A stretch of 40,931 nucleotides of DNA from JAILEN01 sp036723975 (GCA_036723975.1 DAIMGJ010000018.1:1-40931); one strand, 5' to 3'. Shown: positions 6,695 to 16,121, counted from the stretch's first letter. A program made the numbers and translations. Notes: generated from the letters alone by a model not told the origin.

Positions 6695-9600
6695 ATGCGA
6701 GGGAAAAAAGTGCTTAAGAAAATTTCATATGCAACGCTCATCCTTATGTTTGCGGTAGGGTCTTTTGGAATTTGCGTTCACTGCGCAGATGCGGTTGGTT
6801 CGGAAACAGGTGAAGACTATATCGGTGGCGGATACGCCATTACAGGACAAATCAAAGGCGTGTCCTATACCTCGGAGATTTATGATGCCACAAACGATCT
6901 TCCGACCTCGGATGCCAATTACATTTACAGTACCAGTGACGGCTATATCTGGATTGGTGGTTACAGCGGCATTATTCGTTATGACGGAAAAGACTTTGTA
7001 CGGTTTGAAGGAATTGAAGGCTTAACCAGTGGACGCGCGATTTATCAGGACAAACAGGGAAACATCTGGATCGGAACCAACGATAACGGTGTGGTTGTCT
7101 TAGATGGAATTCACAGTACCCACATTACCTATAAGGAGGGATTGCCATCCTCCTCAATTCGAATCTTTACAGAGGATTTGGAGGGCAATGTTTATGTAGG
7201 TACAACCGCCGGAGTTTGCTATGTGGACAAGGATATGCAGGTCCACGTAATCGATGATAAACGCATCAATGATGAACGTGTATTAAAGCTGGAATCCGAT
7301 CAATCCGGAGCCATCTATGGCCAAACCGGAAACGGAATCATCTTTAAAATTATCGGTAAACAGGTAAGTGAGATATACGAAAGCGCAGAACTTGGGTTTG
7401 ATAAAATCACCACCATTATGGCGGATCCGAAAAGGGAAGGAAATCTGTATTTCGGAACCGGAGGTGATCTCCTTTACTACGGAGCATTTGGTGAAAGAGC
7501 GGAAAATTTAGAGCAAATCAATGTTGCTCCGCTAACAAACACTCACTGGATCAGCTATGACTGCGGAAGAGTCTGGATTTCTTCCAAGACACAGATAGGA
7601 TATTTGGACAGCGAATTGGGCTTTCATCTGGTAGAGGACTTAAAGATGGACAACTCCATTGAAATGACCACCACCGATTACCAGGGAAATCTTTGGGTGG
7701 CTTCCTCTACCCAGGGGGTTATGAAGGTTGTGGCAAACAACTTTTTGGATGTTACCGCACAGGCCGGTTTGCCGGAAATGGTGGTAAATGCCACCTGTAT
7801 GTACCGTGACAAACTCTACGTGGGAACCGATCAGGGCTTGTATGCCATTGATTCCAACGGGGAGGCTGTAGCAACACCGGTTGGTGAAGTTGTTGGTGAT
7901 GCAAGAGTGCGTTGTATCAGGGAAGATTCCAGAGGAAACCTCTGGGTTGCTACCTTTAACAATGGCGTGGGGCTTGTTCGTGTGGATCCCTCCGGAGCAA
8001 TCCGACAGTATACCACAGCAAACGGAATGCCAAGTAACGAGATTCGCAGTATTTCGCAAATGGAAGATGGCCCTGTGTTGGTAGGAACCAATGCCGGAAT
8101 CGTTGTCATTCAAAATGATGAGATTTCAGATGTGATAGGTGCGGAAGACGGAATCAAAAACACCGTAATTCATTCGGTTTGCGAAGGCGAGGATGGAAGC
8201 ATTTTGGCCGGAACCGACGGCGGTGGTATTTATGTTATTAAATCCGGACGCGTCAAACACTTTGGAAGAGATGACGGATTAACTAGTGATGTTATTATAC
8301 GTATTGTAAGGGATAAGCAACGTGATTTGTACTGGCTTGTGACTTCCAACTCCATTCAGTATTACAAAAACGGAATCGTAAAAGAGGTGACGACCTTCCC
8401 GTTTAATAACAACTATGATTTGTTCTTTGACAGTCATGATTACATGTGGATTGTATCTGCCCGCGGACTTTATAAAGTAAAGGCAGATGATATGCTTTAC
8501 GACAAAGTGACGGATTACCGTTTGTATACCATTGATAACGGTATGTTTTGTTTGCCTACGTCGCAATCCTACGGATGCAAGGACGACTACGGGTACATTT
8601 ATATTCCGGGACGAAGCGGTGTCTGCAAAGTAAATATCGATGAATTCTTTGACAACAATGCAGCGGTTAAAATCGCCGTTTCCTCTGTTTACTGTGACGA
8701 CAAACGTGTAATCGAAGATGAAAAGGGCGCTTACAATTTGCCGGTAAATGCGGGCCGAATCAAAATCAACATCGCGATTTTGGACTACAGTTTACAAAAT
8801 CCTTTGGTAAGGATTTATTTGGAAGGTCGAGAAGAAGATGATTTTGAGGTGGAAAAAAGTAACCTTTCCACGTTGGAATATACGGGGTTGTTGTACGGTG
8901 ATTATGCATTGCATGTGGAAGTTTATGACAATTCCGGAAGTAATCTTTTGGCACGTGAAACTTATTCTCTGGTGAAAAAATCCACCATTGCGGAACTTAC
9001 GGGATTTAGGGTTTTGGTTGTCTTTTTGATTGCCACGGCTGTAGGTGTTTTGGTATGGAGATACTTAAAGAGCACGGTCATCAGAAGACAGTATGAGGAA
9101 ATCGTACAGGCCAAGGAAGAGGCAGAACGGGCCAACACTGCAAAGTCCAGATTTTTGGCAAATATGAGCCATGAAATCAGAACGCCAATCAACACCATTT
9201 TGGGAATGAATGAGATGGCGCTTCGTGAGGACTCTACCGGTGTGCCACGTCCATACCTTTCTTCTATGACAAACTACTCACTGGATATTAAAAATGCTAC
9301 GGAATCCCTTCTTTCTTTGATTAACGATTTGCTGGACATGTCAAAGATAGAATCCGGAAAGATGCATCTGGTAGAGCAGGAATATGACGTACAGGAAATG
9401 CTTCGTTCCATTGTTTCCATGATTCGTGTACGAAGCACGCAAAAAGAATTGACCTTTGATGTCATTATCGATGAAGTTTTGCCACAGAGACTCTACGGAG
9501 ATATGGGAAAGATAAAACAGGTGGTTTTAAACCTTTTGACCAATGCGGTGAAATACACGGAAACCGGTGGATTTGCCCTTATGGTTACCATGGAAGAACG

Positions 9601-10924
9601 CAAAGATGATGACTGCGTGGTTCGATTTTCTGTAAAGGATACGGGAATCGGTGTGAAGCAAGAGGATATGGACAAGCTGTTTTCTGCCTACGAACGATTG
9701 GATGAAACGAGAAACAGCGGCATTCAGGGTACGGGACTTGGTCTTGATATTTCCAGACGTTTTGCGGAGCTTATGGGCGGAAGTTTAGTCTGCGAAAGTG
9801 AGTACGGAAAAGGTTCCGAGTTTATTTTGACGCTGCATCAAAGAATCGTGGATCGAAAACCAATCGGCATCTTTATGGAACACGACGAGTCCAAATCCGG
9901 TGGTCCGTATGTTCCGCAGTTTATTGCACCGGATGCGGATATTTTGGTGGTGGACGATACCCCGATGAATTTAAGCGTAATCAAGGGACTGCTTCGCCCG
10001 ACCAAGGTGTTTGTTTCTACAGCTTCCTCCGGAGAGGAGTGCTTGGAGCGTATCAGGGAAAACAACTACAACGTGGTGCTTCTTGACCATATGATGCCGG
10101 GCATGGATGGCGTGGAGACCTTAGAGCATATTCGAAAGACCCATCCGAATCTACCGGTATATGCCTTAACCGCAAACTCTACTGCCGGAGAGGAGTTCTA
10201 TCTTTCCAAAGGCTTTAACGGTTATCTTACCAAGCCGATTGAAAGTGAAGTTTTGGAAAAGACCATTATGAAGCACATTCCGGAAGAAATGATGGAACAT
10301 CCGAGCACGGTAAGCGAGTCGGAAGAATTGAAAGAAATGCCACCGCAAATGCTTTGGATTTACCATACCGCAGGAATTTCCGCAGAAGACGGAATCAAAA
10401 ACTCCGGCGGCATCGAGAATTATATTTTCTCACTGAAACTGTTTTGGGAATCCATCGATGGAAATGCGACGGTGTTAAGGGAGTCCTATAGGGATGAAAA
10501 CTTACGTCTCTTTACCATTAAGGTACATGCATTAAAGTCTTCCGCACGAATCATCGGTGCACTGGAATTGTCTGCCATGGCGGAAGCTTTGGAAAATGCC
10601 GGCAATAAGGAAGACAGAGATTTTATCAATGCAAATGTGGGAGCGTTATTGGAAGAATACAGCGCCTTTTCGGAAAAACTGTCCGGCTTGGAGGAAGAGG
10701 AGGATGACTCTGATAAAAAACCGATTGCAGAGGACGATTTAAAAGAGGCTTATGCGGCCTTAAAAGAAGTGATTCCACAGATGGATTATGATTCTGTGGA
10801 AAGCATTTTGGAAGATTTAAAGGGATATGCACTTCCAAAGGAAGATGCAAGCCGTATGAAAGAATTATCAAAAATGTTGACTGCATTTGACTGGGATGCA
10901 ATGGAAGAATGGGCGAAGGAGTAG
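6695..10924 (+). CDS. Propeller-type hybrid sensor histidine kinase (HisKA-HATPase-REC-HPt)
   Basis: The protein has 1409 residues. An N-terminal signal/anchor (about 7-30) precedes about fourteen repeats of the Reg_prop type (IWIGT, LWVAT, YVGT cores; residues 45-640), probably two seven-bladed propellers outside the cell. A Y_Y_Y-like domain (about 650-755) and a membrane helix (about 765-790) follow. Inside are HisKA with phospho-acceptor H826, HATPase_c with N box near 945 and DTGIG and GTGLG motifs, a receiver with D1131, and an HPt domain with H1278. The last 65 residues form a further helical module also present in the kinase at 27758-30796. The architecture resembles the hybrid two-component systems of Bacteroides but has no DNA-binding domain, so output must pass to another protein, possibly a neighbouring HD-GYP. 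Confidence 0.93.
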   Translation: MRGKKVLKKISYATLILMFAVGSFGICVHCADAVGSETGEDYIGGGYAITGQIKGVSYTSEIYDATNDLPTSDANYIYSTSDGYIWIGGYSGIIRYDGKDFVRFEGIEGLTSGRAIYQDKQGNIWIGTNDNGVVVLDGIHSTHITYKEGLPSSSIRIFTEDLEGNVYVGTTAGVCYVDKDMQVHVIDDKRINDERVLKLESDQSGAIYGQTGNGIIFKIIGKQVSEIYESAELGFDKITTIMADPKREGNLYFGTGGDLLYYGAFGERAENLEQINVAPLTNTHWISYDCGRVWISSKTQIGYLDSELGFHLVEDLKMDNSIEMTTTDYQGNLWVASSTQGVMKVVANNFLDVTAQAGLPEMVVNATCMYRDKLYVGTDQGLYAIDSNGEAVATPVGEVVGDARVRCIREDSRGNLWVATFNNGVGLVRVDPSGAIRQYTTANGMPSNEIRSISQMEDGPVLVGTNAGIVVIQNDEISDVIGAEDGIKNTVIHSVCEGEDGSILAGTDGGGIYVIKSGRVKHFGRDDGLTSDVIIRIVRDKQRDLYWLVTSNSIQYYKNGIVKEVTTFPFNNNYDLFFDSHDYMWIVSARGLYKVKADDMLYDKVTDYRLYTIDNGMFCLPTSQSYGCKDDYGYIYIPGRSGVCKVNIDEFFDNNAAVKIAVSSVYCDDKRVIEDEKGAYNLPVNAGRIKINIAILDYSLQNPLVRIYLEGREEDDFEVEKSNLSTLEYTGLLYGDYALHVEVYDNSGSNLLARETYSLVKKSTIAELTGFRVLVVFLIATAVGVLVWRYLKSTVIRRQYEEIVQAKEEAERANTAKSRFLANMSHEIRTPINTILGMNEMALREDSTGVPRPYLSSMTNYSLDIKNATESLLSLINDLLDMSKIESGKMHLVEQEYDVQEMLRSIVSMIRVRSTQKELTFDVIIDEVLPQRLYGDMGKIKQVVLNLLTNAVKYTETGGFALMVTMEERKDDDCVVRFSVKDTGIGVKQEDMDKLFSAYERLDETRNSGIQGTGLGLDISRRFAELMGGSLVCESEYGKGSEFILTLHQRIVDRKPIGIFMEHDESKSGGPYVPQFIAPDADILVVDDTPMNLSVIKGLLRPTKVFVSTASSGEECLERIRENNYNVVLLDHMMPGMDGVETLEHIRKTHPNLPVYALTANSTAGEEFYLSKGFNGYLTKPIESEVLEKTIMKHIPEEMMEHPSTVSESEELKEMPPQMLWIYHTAGISAEDGIKNSGGIENYIFSLKLFWESIDGNATVLRESYRDENLRLFTIKVHALKSSARIIGALELSAMAEALENAGNKEDRDFINANVGALLEEYSAFSEKLSGLEEEEDDSDKKPIAEDDLKEAYAALKEVIPQMDYDSVESILEDLKGYALPKEDASRMKELSKMLTAFDWDAMEEWAKE

Positions 10925-10926
10925 CT

Positions 10927-13293
10927 ATGTTTGAGTTTCTTAGAGAACATCAACTAAATATTATGCTGGTACTTTGCGGAGTTTGTGGAATGCTGGCTGT
11001 ACTTTTGCTTATGACCAGATTCTTATCCAAGAGCAGAAAGTGGATTATGGCGCTAATGGAAGCTACGGCCTTCTTTTTGCTGTTGTTCGACCGTACAGCC
11101 TATATCTACGCCGGTGACCCCACCTATACCGGATACATAATGGTTCGACTTTCCAACTTTTTTGTATTCTTTTTAACCTCCATGGTGGTATTCGTATTTG
11201 ATCTGTACTTGGTGGATTATTTGGGCCATGAAGGAGAATTAAAACTTGTGCCTTACCGCTTAAGGTTTGCGAGGGTGATGTCCCTGATTGGTATGCTAAT
11301 GGCAATTGTAAGTGCCTTTACTGACTTTTATTATTATTTTGATCAGATGAATTTATATCACAGAGGAAGCGGATTTTTGTTTGCTTACATCATTCCGGTG
11401 GTATGCCCTTTGGTGCAGTTATCGGTGATTTTGCAGTACTACAAACGTTTTTCCAAACTGATATTAATCTCCCTTCTTTTGTACATTATTGTACCGATTG
11501 CCTGCGGTATACTTCAGATATTTACCTATGGAATTTCCATCGTAAATATGGCGATGGTGGCGGTTTCCATTTCCATGTATATCTTTACCTATATGGATAT
11601 TAACAATACGGTGGAACGTGCGCATCAGATTGAGATTCAAAACATGAAGGGCGAGCGTTTTAAGATGCAGCGCCTTTTTGACCAGACGGCTTCGGCTTTT
11701 GTATCTGCTGTAGAGAAAAAGGATGATTTCTCCATCGGAAATGCCAACCTTGTGGCGGATTATGCGAAGCGCATTGCGGAGCATGCGGGAAAGAGCCCGG
11801 AAGAGTGTGAAAAGGTGTATTATGCGGCACTGCTTCATGATGTCGGTATGATCGGTATTCCGGATGTGGTAATCAAAAATGAAGAAGATCCGGGAAAATG
11901 GGACCGTGAAGTGATGCATAAGAAACCGGAAATCGGATACGAGATTTTATCGCGAATCTCCGAATACCCCTACCTGGCAGAAGGGGCACATTACAGCCAT
12001 GAACGCTACAACGGCTCCGGATATCCGGAAGGGCGAAAGGGAGAAGATATTCCGGAAATCGCAAGAATCATCGGTGTGGCGGATGCCTACGTAACCATGA
12101 CTACGAAAAAGCGTTATCGTGAGGCAAAGCCGGACTTTGTAGCAAGAGAAGCTTTAATCCGAGGTAGTGGGATTGAGTTTGATCCTACCTTTGCGGAGTA
12201 TATGGTAAAAATCATTGATGAGGACAGTGGAAAGAAAGCAAATGATACCTCTAACGAAATAGAAACAGAAATTACCTCCGAACGGTATCGAGAAACGGTT
12301 TCCTGCGGTATTCCTGTGGAGCTTTTGGAATTAAAGGTTTCGTTTGAATTTGCACCGCTGGACGGAGCCAACAAAGAATTTGCGGCTCCTTCCGTTATTT
12401 TGTTTGATTCCTATGACAGACGTGTTCACGGAAATGAGCGCTCCATTGAGGCCTATAAGTATTTTGAATACGGGGAGCTCTGGTTTGATACCCATAGCAT
12501 TTCCACCGGTGCAAGAAGAATGAAAGAAACTGTCAGGGAAGTCCTTCCTGAGGAAGGGGAACTTTCGGAAAATGCATATGAGATTGTGATGGGGCGCTAT
12601 GAGGACCATTTAAAACTTGTAATGCGAAGCGCCACTATGATAAAGGAGGTAATCGTTGCCCTGCCGAGTGTTTCAAAATCCACGTATTTAGGACTTACCG
12701 CAGAGGCAGGTACCATTACCAATATTTTGGTGGAGGAAACCGGCAATGAAATCGGACCGGAGGATATCCCAAGAATAGCGGATGAGGTTTCCTATATCGA
12801 CCGTATCGAATCGGATATCAAGAACGTACAGGTGGATCGTCCACGTTCCGCATCTACCGATGGCGTGGAATTAAAAGACCGAAGAAAGATCATGTTCCAT
12901 ACCATGTCTTTGCCGGGTGCCGGATTTGTATGGCACTGCCCGTATATTGTTTTATTCTATTCGGATAACGGCCTGGTGAACGGACCGAATTACAAGGAAT
13001 ACGCCCTGGTTAAACTCTACGGAGAAAACGAAGGAGAGTACAAGTATTCCGAAAACAGCATTTCCGTAAAGCGTACGGATGAGTTCAAGGGCTGGGAAGA
13101 ATGGAAAAACGTAAACAAAATCGGAATGGAATGTGAAGTGTCCTTTAAGAAAAAGGCGGACCGAATCATTTTAAAGACCAAAAATTTAGGTATCGATTTG
13201 GAAAATGTAACCACGCTTTTTGATACTTCCACAAAGGTCTACATCGCGTTAACCGGAGATCAGATTGCTTTAACGGATATTCGCGTTCTCTAG
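10927..13293 (+). CDS. Seven-TM HD-GYP-family protein with divergent active site and unknown C-terminal region
   Basis: The protein has 788 residues. Seven hydrophobic helices (about 5-220) resemble the 7-TM sensor region of some histidine kinases. An HD-GYP domain follows (about 245-430) with HDVGM (H304-D305) and SHERYNGSGYP (GYP at 365-367). Two usual active-site positions differ from the first HD-GYP gene: Lys of HDxGK is M308, and the first His of the HHE pair is S357. Cyclic-di-GMP hydrolysis is therefore less certain; it may bind without cutting. Residues about 450-788 form a region I do not recognise, rich in beta strands and aromatic residues. ATG 10927 is chosen because AAGGAG at 10916-10921 lies 5 bases upstream; it starts 2 bases after the kinase stop. 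Confidence 0.85.
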   Translation: MFEFLREHQLNIMLVLCGVCGMLAVLLLMTRFLSKSRKWIMALMEATAFFLLLFDRTAYIYAGDPTYTGYIMVRLSNFFVFFLTSMVVFVFDLYLVDYLGHEGELKLVPYRLRFARVMSLIGMLMAIVSAFTDFYYYFDQMNLYHRGSGFLFAYIIPVVCPLVQLSVILQYYKRFSKLILISLLLYIIVPIACGILQIFTYGISIVNMAMVAVSISMYIFTYMDINNTVERAHQIEIQNMKGERFKMQRLFDQTASAFVSAVEKKDDFSIGNANLVADYAKRIAEHAGKSPEECEKVYYAALLHDVGMIGIPDVVIKNEEDPGKWDREVMHKKPEIGYEILSRISEYPYLAEGAHYSHERYNGSGYPEGRKGEDIPEIARIIGVADAYVTMTTKKRYREAKPDFVAREALIRGSGIEFDPTFAEYMVKIIDEDSGKKANDTSNEIETEITSERYRETVSCGIPVELLELKVSFEFAPLDGANKEFAAPSVILFDSYDRRVHGNERSIEAYKYFEYGELWFDTHSISTGARRMKETVREVLPEEGELSENAYEIVMGRYEDHLKLVMRSATMIKEVIVALPSVSKSTYLGLTAEAGTITNILVEETGNEIGPEDIPRIADEVSYIDRIESDIKNVQVDRPRSASTDGVELKDRRKIMFHTMSLPGAGFVWHCPYIVLFYSDNGLVNGPNYKEYALVKLYGENEGEYKYSENSISVKRTDEFKGWEEWKNVNKIGMECEVSFKKKADRIILKTKNLGIDLENVTTLFDTSTKVYIALTGDQIALTDIRVL

Positions 13294-13356
13294 CGGATGA
13301 GATATCGATAGAATTAGCTGTCGGGATAGTTATTGGACGATATAGTAGAAGGTGTG

Positions 13357-13405
13357 TATAATATGGCATGTTATAGGAAGAACCTATAGTATGCCATATT
13401 TTTTT
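13357..13405 (+). terminator. Strong hairpin terminator with an overlapping promoter-like element
   Basis: A 16-pair stem (13362-13377 with 13383-13398, two or three G-U pairs, AAGAA loop) is followed by seven T residues (13399-13405). It closes the signalling operon. A promoter-like TTGGAC (13333-13338) with TATAAT (13357-13362) at 18 bases ends at the foot of the stem, so a very short transcript could also start here; that part is speculative. Confidence 0.75.
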
Positions 13406-13499
13406 GCAATTATACAGAAAAAGCAAGGTTTGATACTATACACTCATGCGAAAGGTAATATTTGAATTACGAAATAAACACTAGGAGGATAACAGTATT

Positions 13500-14345
13500 A
13501 TGAAAAAGAAAGTTTTATCATTTGCGTTAGCACTTACATTGGGATTGGTTGCATTTGCAGGATGCGGAAAAGGCAGTGATTCTTCCGCAAGCTCATCTGA
13601 CGGTGCAAGCGCTTCTACAGAAGACAAGGTAATCAAAGTCGGAGCTTCCGTAACACCACATGCGGAAATCTTAGAGCAGATTAAAGATGATTTGGCAGAA
13701 GAAGGCTGGACACTTGAGATTGTAGAATATAACGATTACGTTATTCCAAATACCGCATTGGAAGACGGTGACTTGGATGCAAACTATTTTCAGCATAAGC
13801 CATACCTTGATGACTTTAATGCAGAAAACGGAACACACATTTCCGCAGCCATTGCAGTTCACTTTGAGCCCATGGGCGTTTACGCAGGTAAGTCTGATGA
13901 TTTAAGCAACGTGGCAGACGGTGCTGTTGTTGCAGTTCCAAACGATACCACAAACGAAGCAAGAGCACTTCTTTTGTTAGAGGCTCAGGGCTTAATCAAG
14001 TTAAAAGAGGGTGCAGGTATCCAGGCAACCGTACTTGATATTGAAGAGAATCCAAAGAACATCGAAATCAAGGAACTTGAGGCAGCACAGATTGCAAAAG
14101 CCATCGGCGACGTAGACTTTGCAGTATTAAACGGAAACTATGCAATCGAAGCAGGTCTTGGTGATGCCATCGCAGTTGAGGCAGCTGACTCACTTGCGGC
14201 AGATACCTATGCAAACTACGTATGCGTAAGAGAAGGTGAGGAGAACTCTGAAAAGACAGAGGCTTTAAGAAAGGCAATCCTTTCCGATAAGGTAAAATCC
14301 TTCATCAACGACAATTATCAGGGAGCAGTACTTCCGGTATTTTAA
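13500..14345 (+). CDS. metQ: Methionine ABC transporter substrate-binding lipoprotein MetQ
   Basis: The protein has 281 residues. A lipoprotein signal ends at FAGC, with C22 as the lipid-modified residue, followed by a Ser-rich linker. The mature part is NlpA/MetQ-like: KVGASVTPHAEILEQ, then ALEDGDLDANYFQHKPYLDDF and the FEPMGVYAGK block are hallmarks of this family, which binds methionine and delivers it to MetNI. AGGAGG (13483-13488) lies 11 bases before ATG 13500. It is followed by metN and metI. No SAM riboswitch or methionine T-box is visible in the 200 bases upstream, so control is probably by a protein; an ATACTATA motif at 13433-13440 is one candidate site. MetQ homologues can bind other amino acids, so methionine is the likely rather than proven ligand. 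Confidence 0.93.
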   Translation: MKKKVLSFALALTLGLVAFAGCGKGSDSSASSSDGASASTEDKVIKVGASVTPHAEILEQIKDDLAEEGWTLEIVEYNDYVIPNTALEDGDLDANYFQHKPYLDDFNAENGTHISAAIAVHFEPMGVYAGKSDDLSNVADGAVVAVPNDTTNEARALLLLEAQGLIKLKEGAGIQATVLDIEENPKNIEIKELEAAQIAKAIGDVDFAVLNGNYAIEAGLGDAIAVEAADSLAADTYANYVCVREGEENSEKTEALRKAILSDKVKSFINDNYQGAVLPVF

Positions 14346-14393
14346 ATTTATGCTATTTCGTGTATAATCATAAAGCTGAATTTTAAAGATAAG

Positions 14394-14426
14394 AATGTGG
14401 CAAACCGACTCGGTTTGTCACATTTT
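14394..14426 (+). promoter_or_regulatory. Intercistronic hairpin between metQ and metN
   Basis: AATGTG plus CAAACCG (14394-14407, joined by one G-U pair) folds with CGGTTTG and CACATT (14411-14424) over a three-base loop. Only four T residues follow, so it looks like a partial terminator or an mRNA-end stabiliser. It could let the binding protein be made in excess over the membrane parts, as is common in such operons. The stem is seen; the role is inference. Confidence 0.6.
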
Positions 14427-14446
14427 GTCGGTTAGGAGTTTATTGG

Positions 14447-15457
14447 ATGATTAGACTGGAAAATGTATGTAAGACATTTACCACAAAAGATGCTGTGGTG
14501 ACCGCAGCGGATCATATTAATCTTTCGATTGAAAAGGGTGAGATTTTCGGTATCATCGGTTTTTCCGGTGCGGGAAAGTCTACCTTGGTTCGTTGTATGA
14601 ATCTTTTGGAAGTGCCGGATGAAGGTGCCGTATATTTTGACGGACACGATTTGATGAAGGCATCCGAAAAGGAACTTCGGGCTTATCGAAAAAAGATCGG
14701 TATGATCTTCCAGCAGTTTAACCTGTTGGAACAGCGTACGGTAATCGATAACGTATGCTACCCATTGGAGCTTGAGGGCTATAGTAAAAAAGAGGCCAGA
14801 ATCAAAGCAAGAGAGTTTTTGGAGATTGTAGACTTATCCGAAAAGGAAAAGTCATATCCGTCTCAGCTTTCCGGTGGTCAGAAGCAGCGTGTGGCTATCG
14901 CCCGTGCCTTAGCAACCAATCCGGAAGTGTTACTTTGTGATGAGGCTACTTCGGCGCTTGATCCCATTACCACAAACGGCGTACTTGAGTTGTTAAAAAA
15001 GATCAACGAAGAATACGGCGTAACCATTATCGTAATCACCCATGAGATGAAGGTGGTAGAGCGCATTTGCGACCGCGTTGCCATTATGAATCAGGGTGTT
15101 GTGGAAGAAGTGGGAGATGTAAAAGAAATCTTCTTAAATCCAAAGTCTGAAACCAGTAAACGACTTGTTTTATCTTCTGACCATAAAACCGAACTTACCA
15201 CAAACAAGAAATGCATCCGTATCGTATTTGACGGAATTTCTTCCTATGAGCCGGTTTTGGCAGATCTTGTTTTGGAAACCCAGGTTCGCTTAAACATTAT
15301 GGGTGCAAACACCGAAGATATCGGCGGAAGCGCCTACGGACAGATGTTAATCGAACGTCCCGATGAAAAGAGCGTGGAAATTATCAAGAACCACTTAAAC
15401 AAAAAGGGCGTACGCTTTGAAGAGTTCGAATTAAAAGAAGAAAAGGAGGAAACATAA
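14447..15457 (+). CDS. metN: Methionine ABC transporter ATP-binding protein MetN
   Basis: The protein has 336 residues. All ABC ATPase motifs are present: Walker A GFSGAGKST (38-46), Q loop near Q89-Q90, signature LSGGQ (141-145), Walker B VLLCDE with catalytic E166, and switch H199. Residues about 255-330 form the C-terminal NIL domain, which in MetN binds methionine and inhibits transport when the cell is replete. The length matches MetN with NIL. It couples ATP hydrolysis to MetI. GTTAGGAG lies before ATG 14447. The stop is one base from the metI start, so the two are co-translated. Confidence 0.95.
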   Translation: MIRLENVCKTFTTKDAVVTAADHINLSIEKGEIFGIIGFSGAGKSTLVRCMNLLEVPDEGAVYFDGHDLMKASEKELRAYRKKIGMIFQQFNLLEQRTVIDNVCYPLELEGYSKKEARIKAREFLEIVDLSEKEKSYPSQLSGGQKQRVAIARALATNPEVLLCDEATSALDPITTNGVLELLKKINEEYGVTIIVITHEMKVVERICDRVAIMNQGVVEEVGDVKEIFLNPKSETSKRLVLSSDHKTELTTNKKCIRIVFDGISSYEPVLADLVLETQVRLNIMGANTEDIGGSAYGQMLIERPDEKSVEIIKNHLNKKGVRFEEFELKEEKEET

Positions 15458-15458
15458 G

Positions 15459-16121
15459 ATGAACAGTCAGATTTGGGCACAGATCGGTGTCGGTATCGGA
15501 GAAACATTTTATATGGTCATCCTTTCTACTTTATTTGCGTACTTACTTGGAATACCTATCGGAATCATTTTAAATATTACGGATGTAAACGGAATCAAGC
15601 CAAACCGCATCGTTAACCTGGTGGTAGGCTTTATTACAAACGTGCTCCGTTCCGTTCCGTTTTTGATTTTACTTGTGGCTATTTTGCCATTTACAAAATT
15701 TGTTGTGGGAACCACCATCGGTTCCAATGCAACCATCGTTCCCCTTGTGGTAGCGGCAGCACCTTTTGTGGCACGTATGGTAGAGTCCTCTTTAAAAGAA
15801 GTGGACAACGGGGTCATCGAAGCAGCAAAGGCCATGGGTTCTTCTACCTGGCAGATTATTACCAAGGTACTTCTTGCGGAAGCAAGACCATCTCTTTTGG
15901 TAGGTGGCGTTATCGCTTTTGTAACCATCTTGGGATACTCCGCTATGGCAGGTTTCGTCGGCGGTGGCGGACTTGGAGCAATCGCCATTAACTACGGATA
16001 CTATCGTTACAAAACCGACGTTATGATGGTAACAGTTGCTATTTTGGTTATCATCGTTCAGGTCTTCCAGGAAGTGGGAATCCACTTGGTAAATAAGTCC
16101 GATCGACGAATTCATAGTTGA
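15459..16121 (+). CDS. metI: Methionine ABC transporter permease MetI
   Basis: The protein has 220 residues and five predicted membrane helices, typical of MetI. The EAA loop that docks on the ATPase reads EAAKAMGSSTWQIITKVLLAEA, in the usual position before the last two helices. The GYSAMAGFVGGGGLG segment is strongly conserved in MetI. ATG 15459 follows AAAGGAGG at about 15443-15450. It completes metQNI. No clear terminator follows; a new promoter begins 26 bases after the stop, leading into the T-box leader. Confidence 0.95.
   Translation: MNSQIWAQIGVGIGETFYMVILSTLFAYLLGIPIGIILNITDVNGIKPNRIVNLVVGFITNVLRSVPFLILLVAILPFTKFVVGTTIGSNATIVPLVVAAAPFVARMVESSLKEVDNGVIEAAKAMGSSTWQIITKVLLAEARPSLLVGGVIAFVTILGYSAMAGFVGGGGLGAIAINYGYYRYKTDVMMVTVAILVIIVQVFQEVGIHLVNKSDRRIHS

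Noticed and set aside
13294..13499. SAM riboswitch or methionine T-box upstream of metQ
   Set aside because: None of the conserved S-box or T-box core elements is present; only a terminator hairpin and a possible weak promoter are seen.
15509..15988. Open frame of 159 codons antisense to metI
   Set aside because: It mirrors the metI coding frame; metI is supported by family motifs and operon position.
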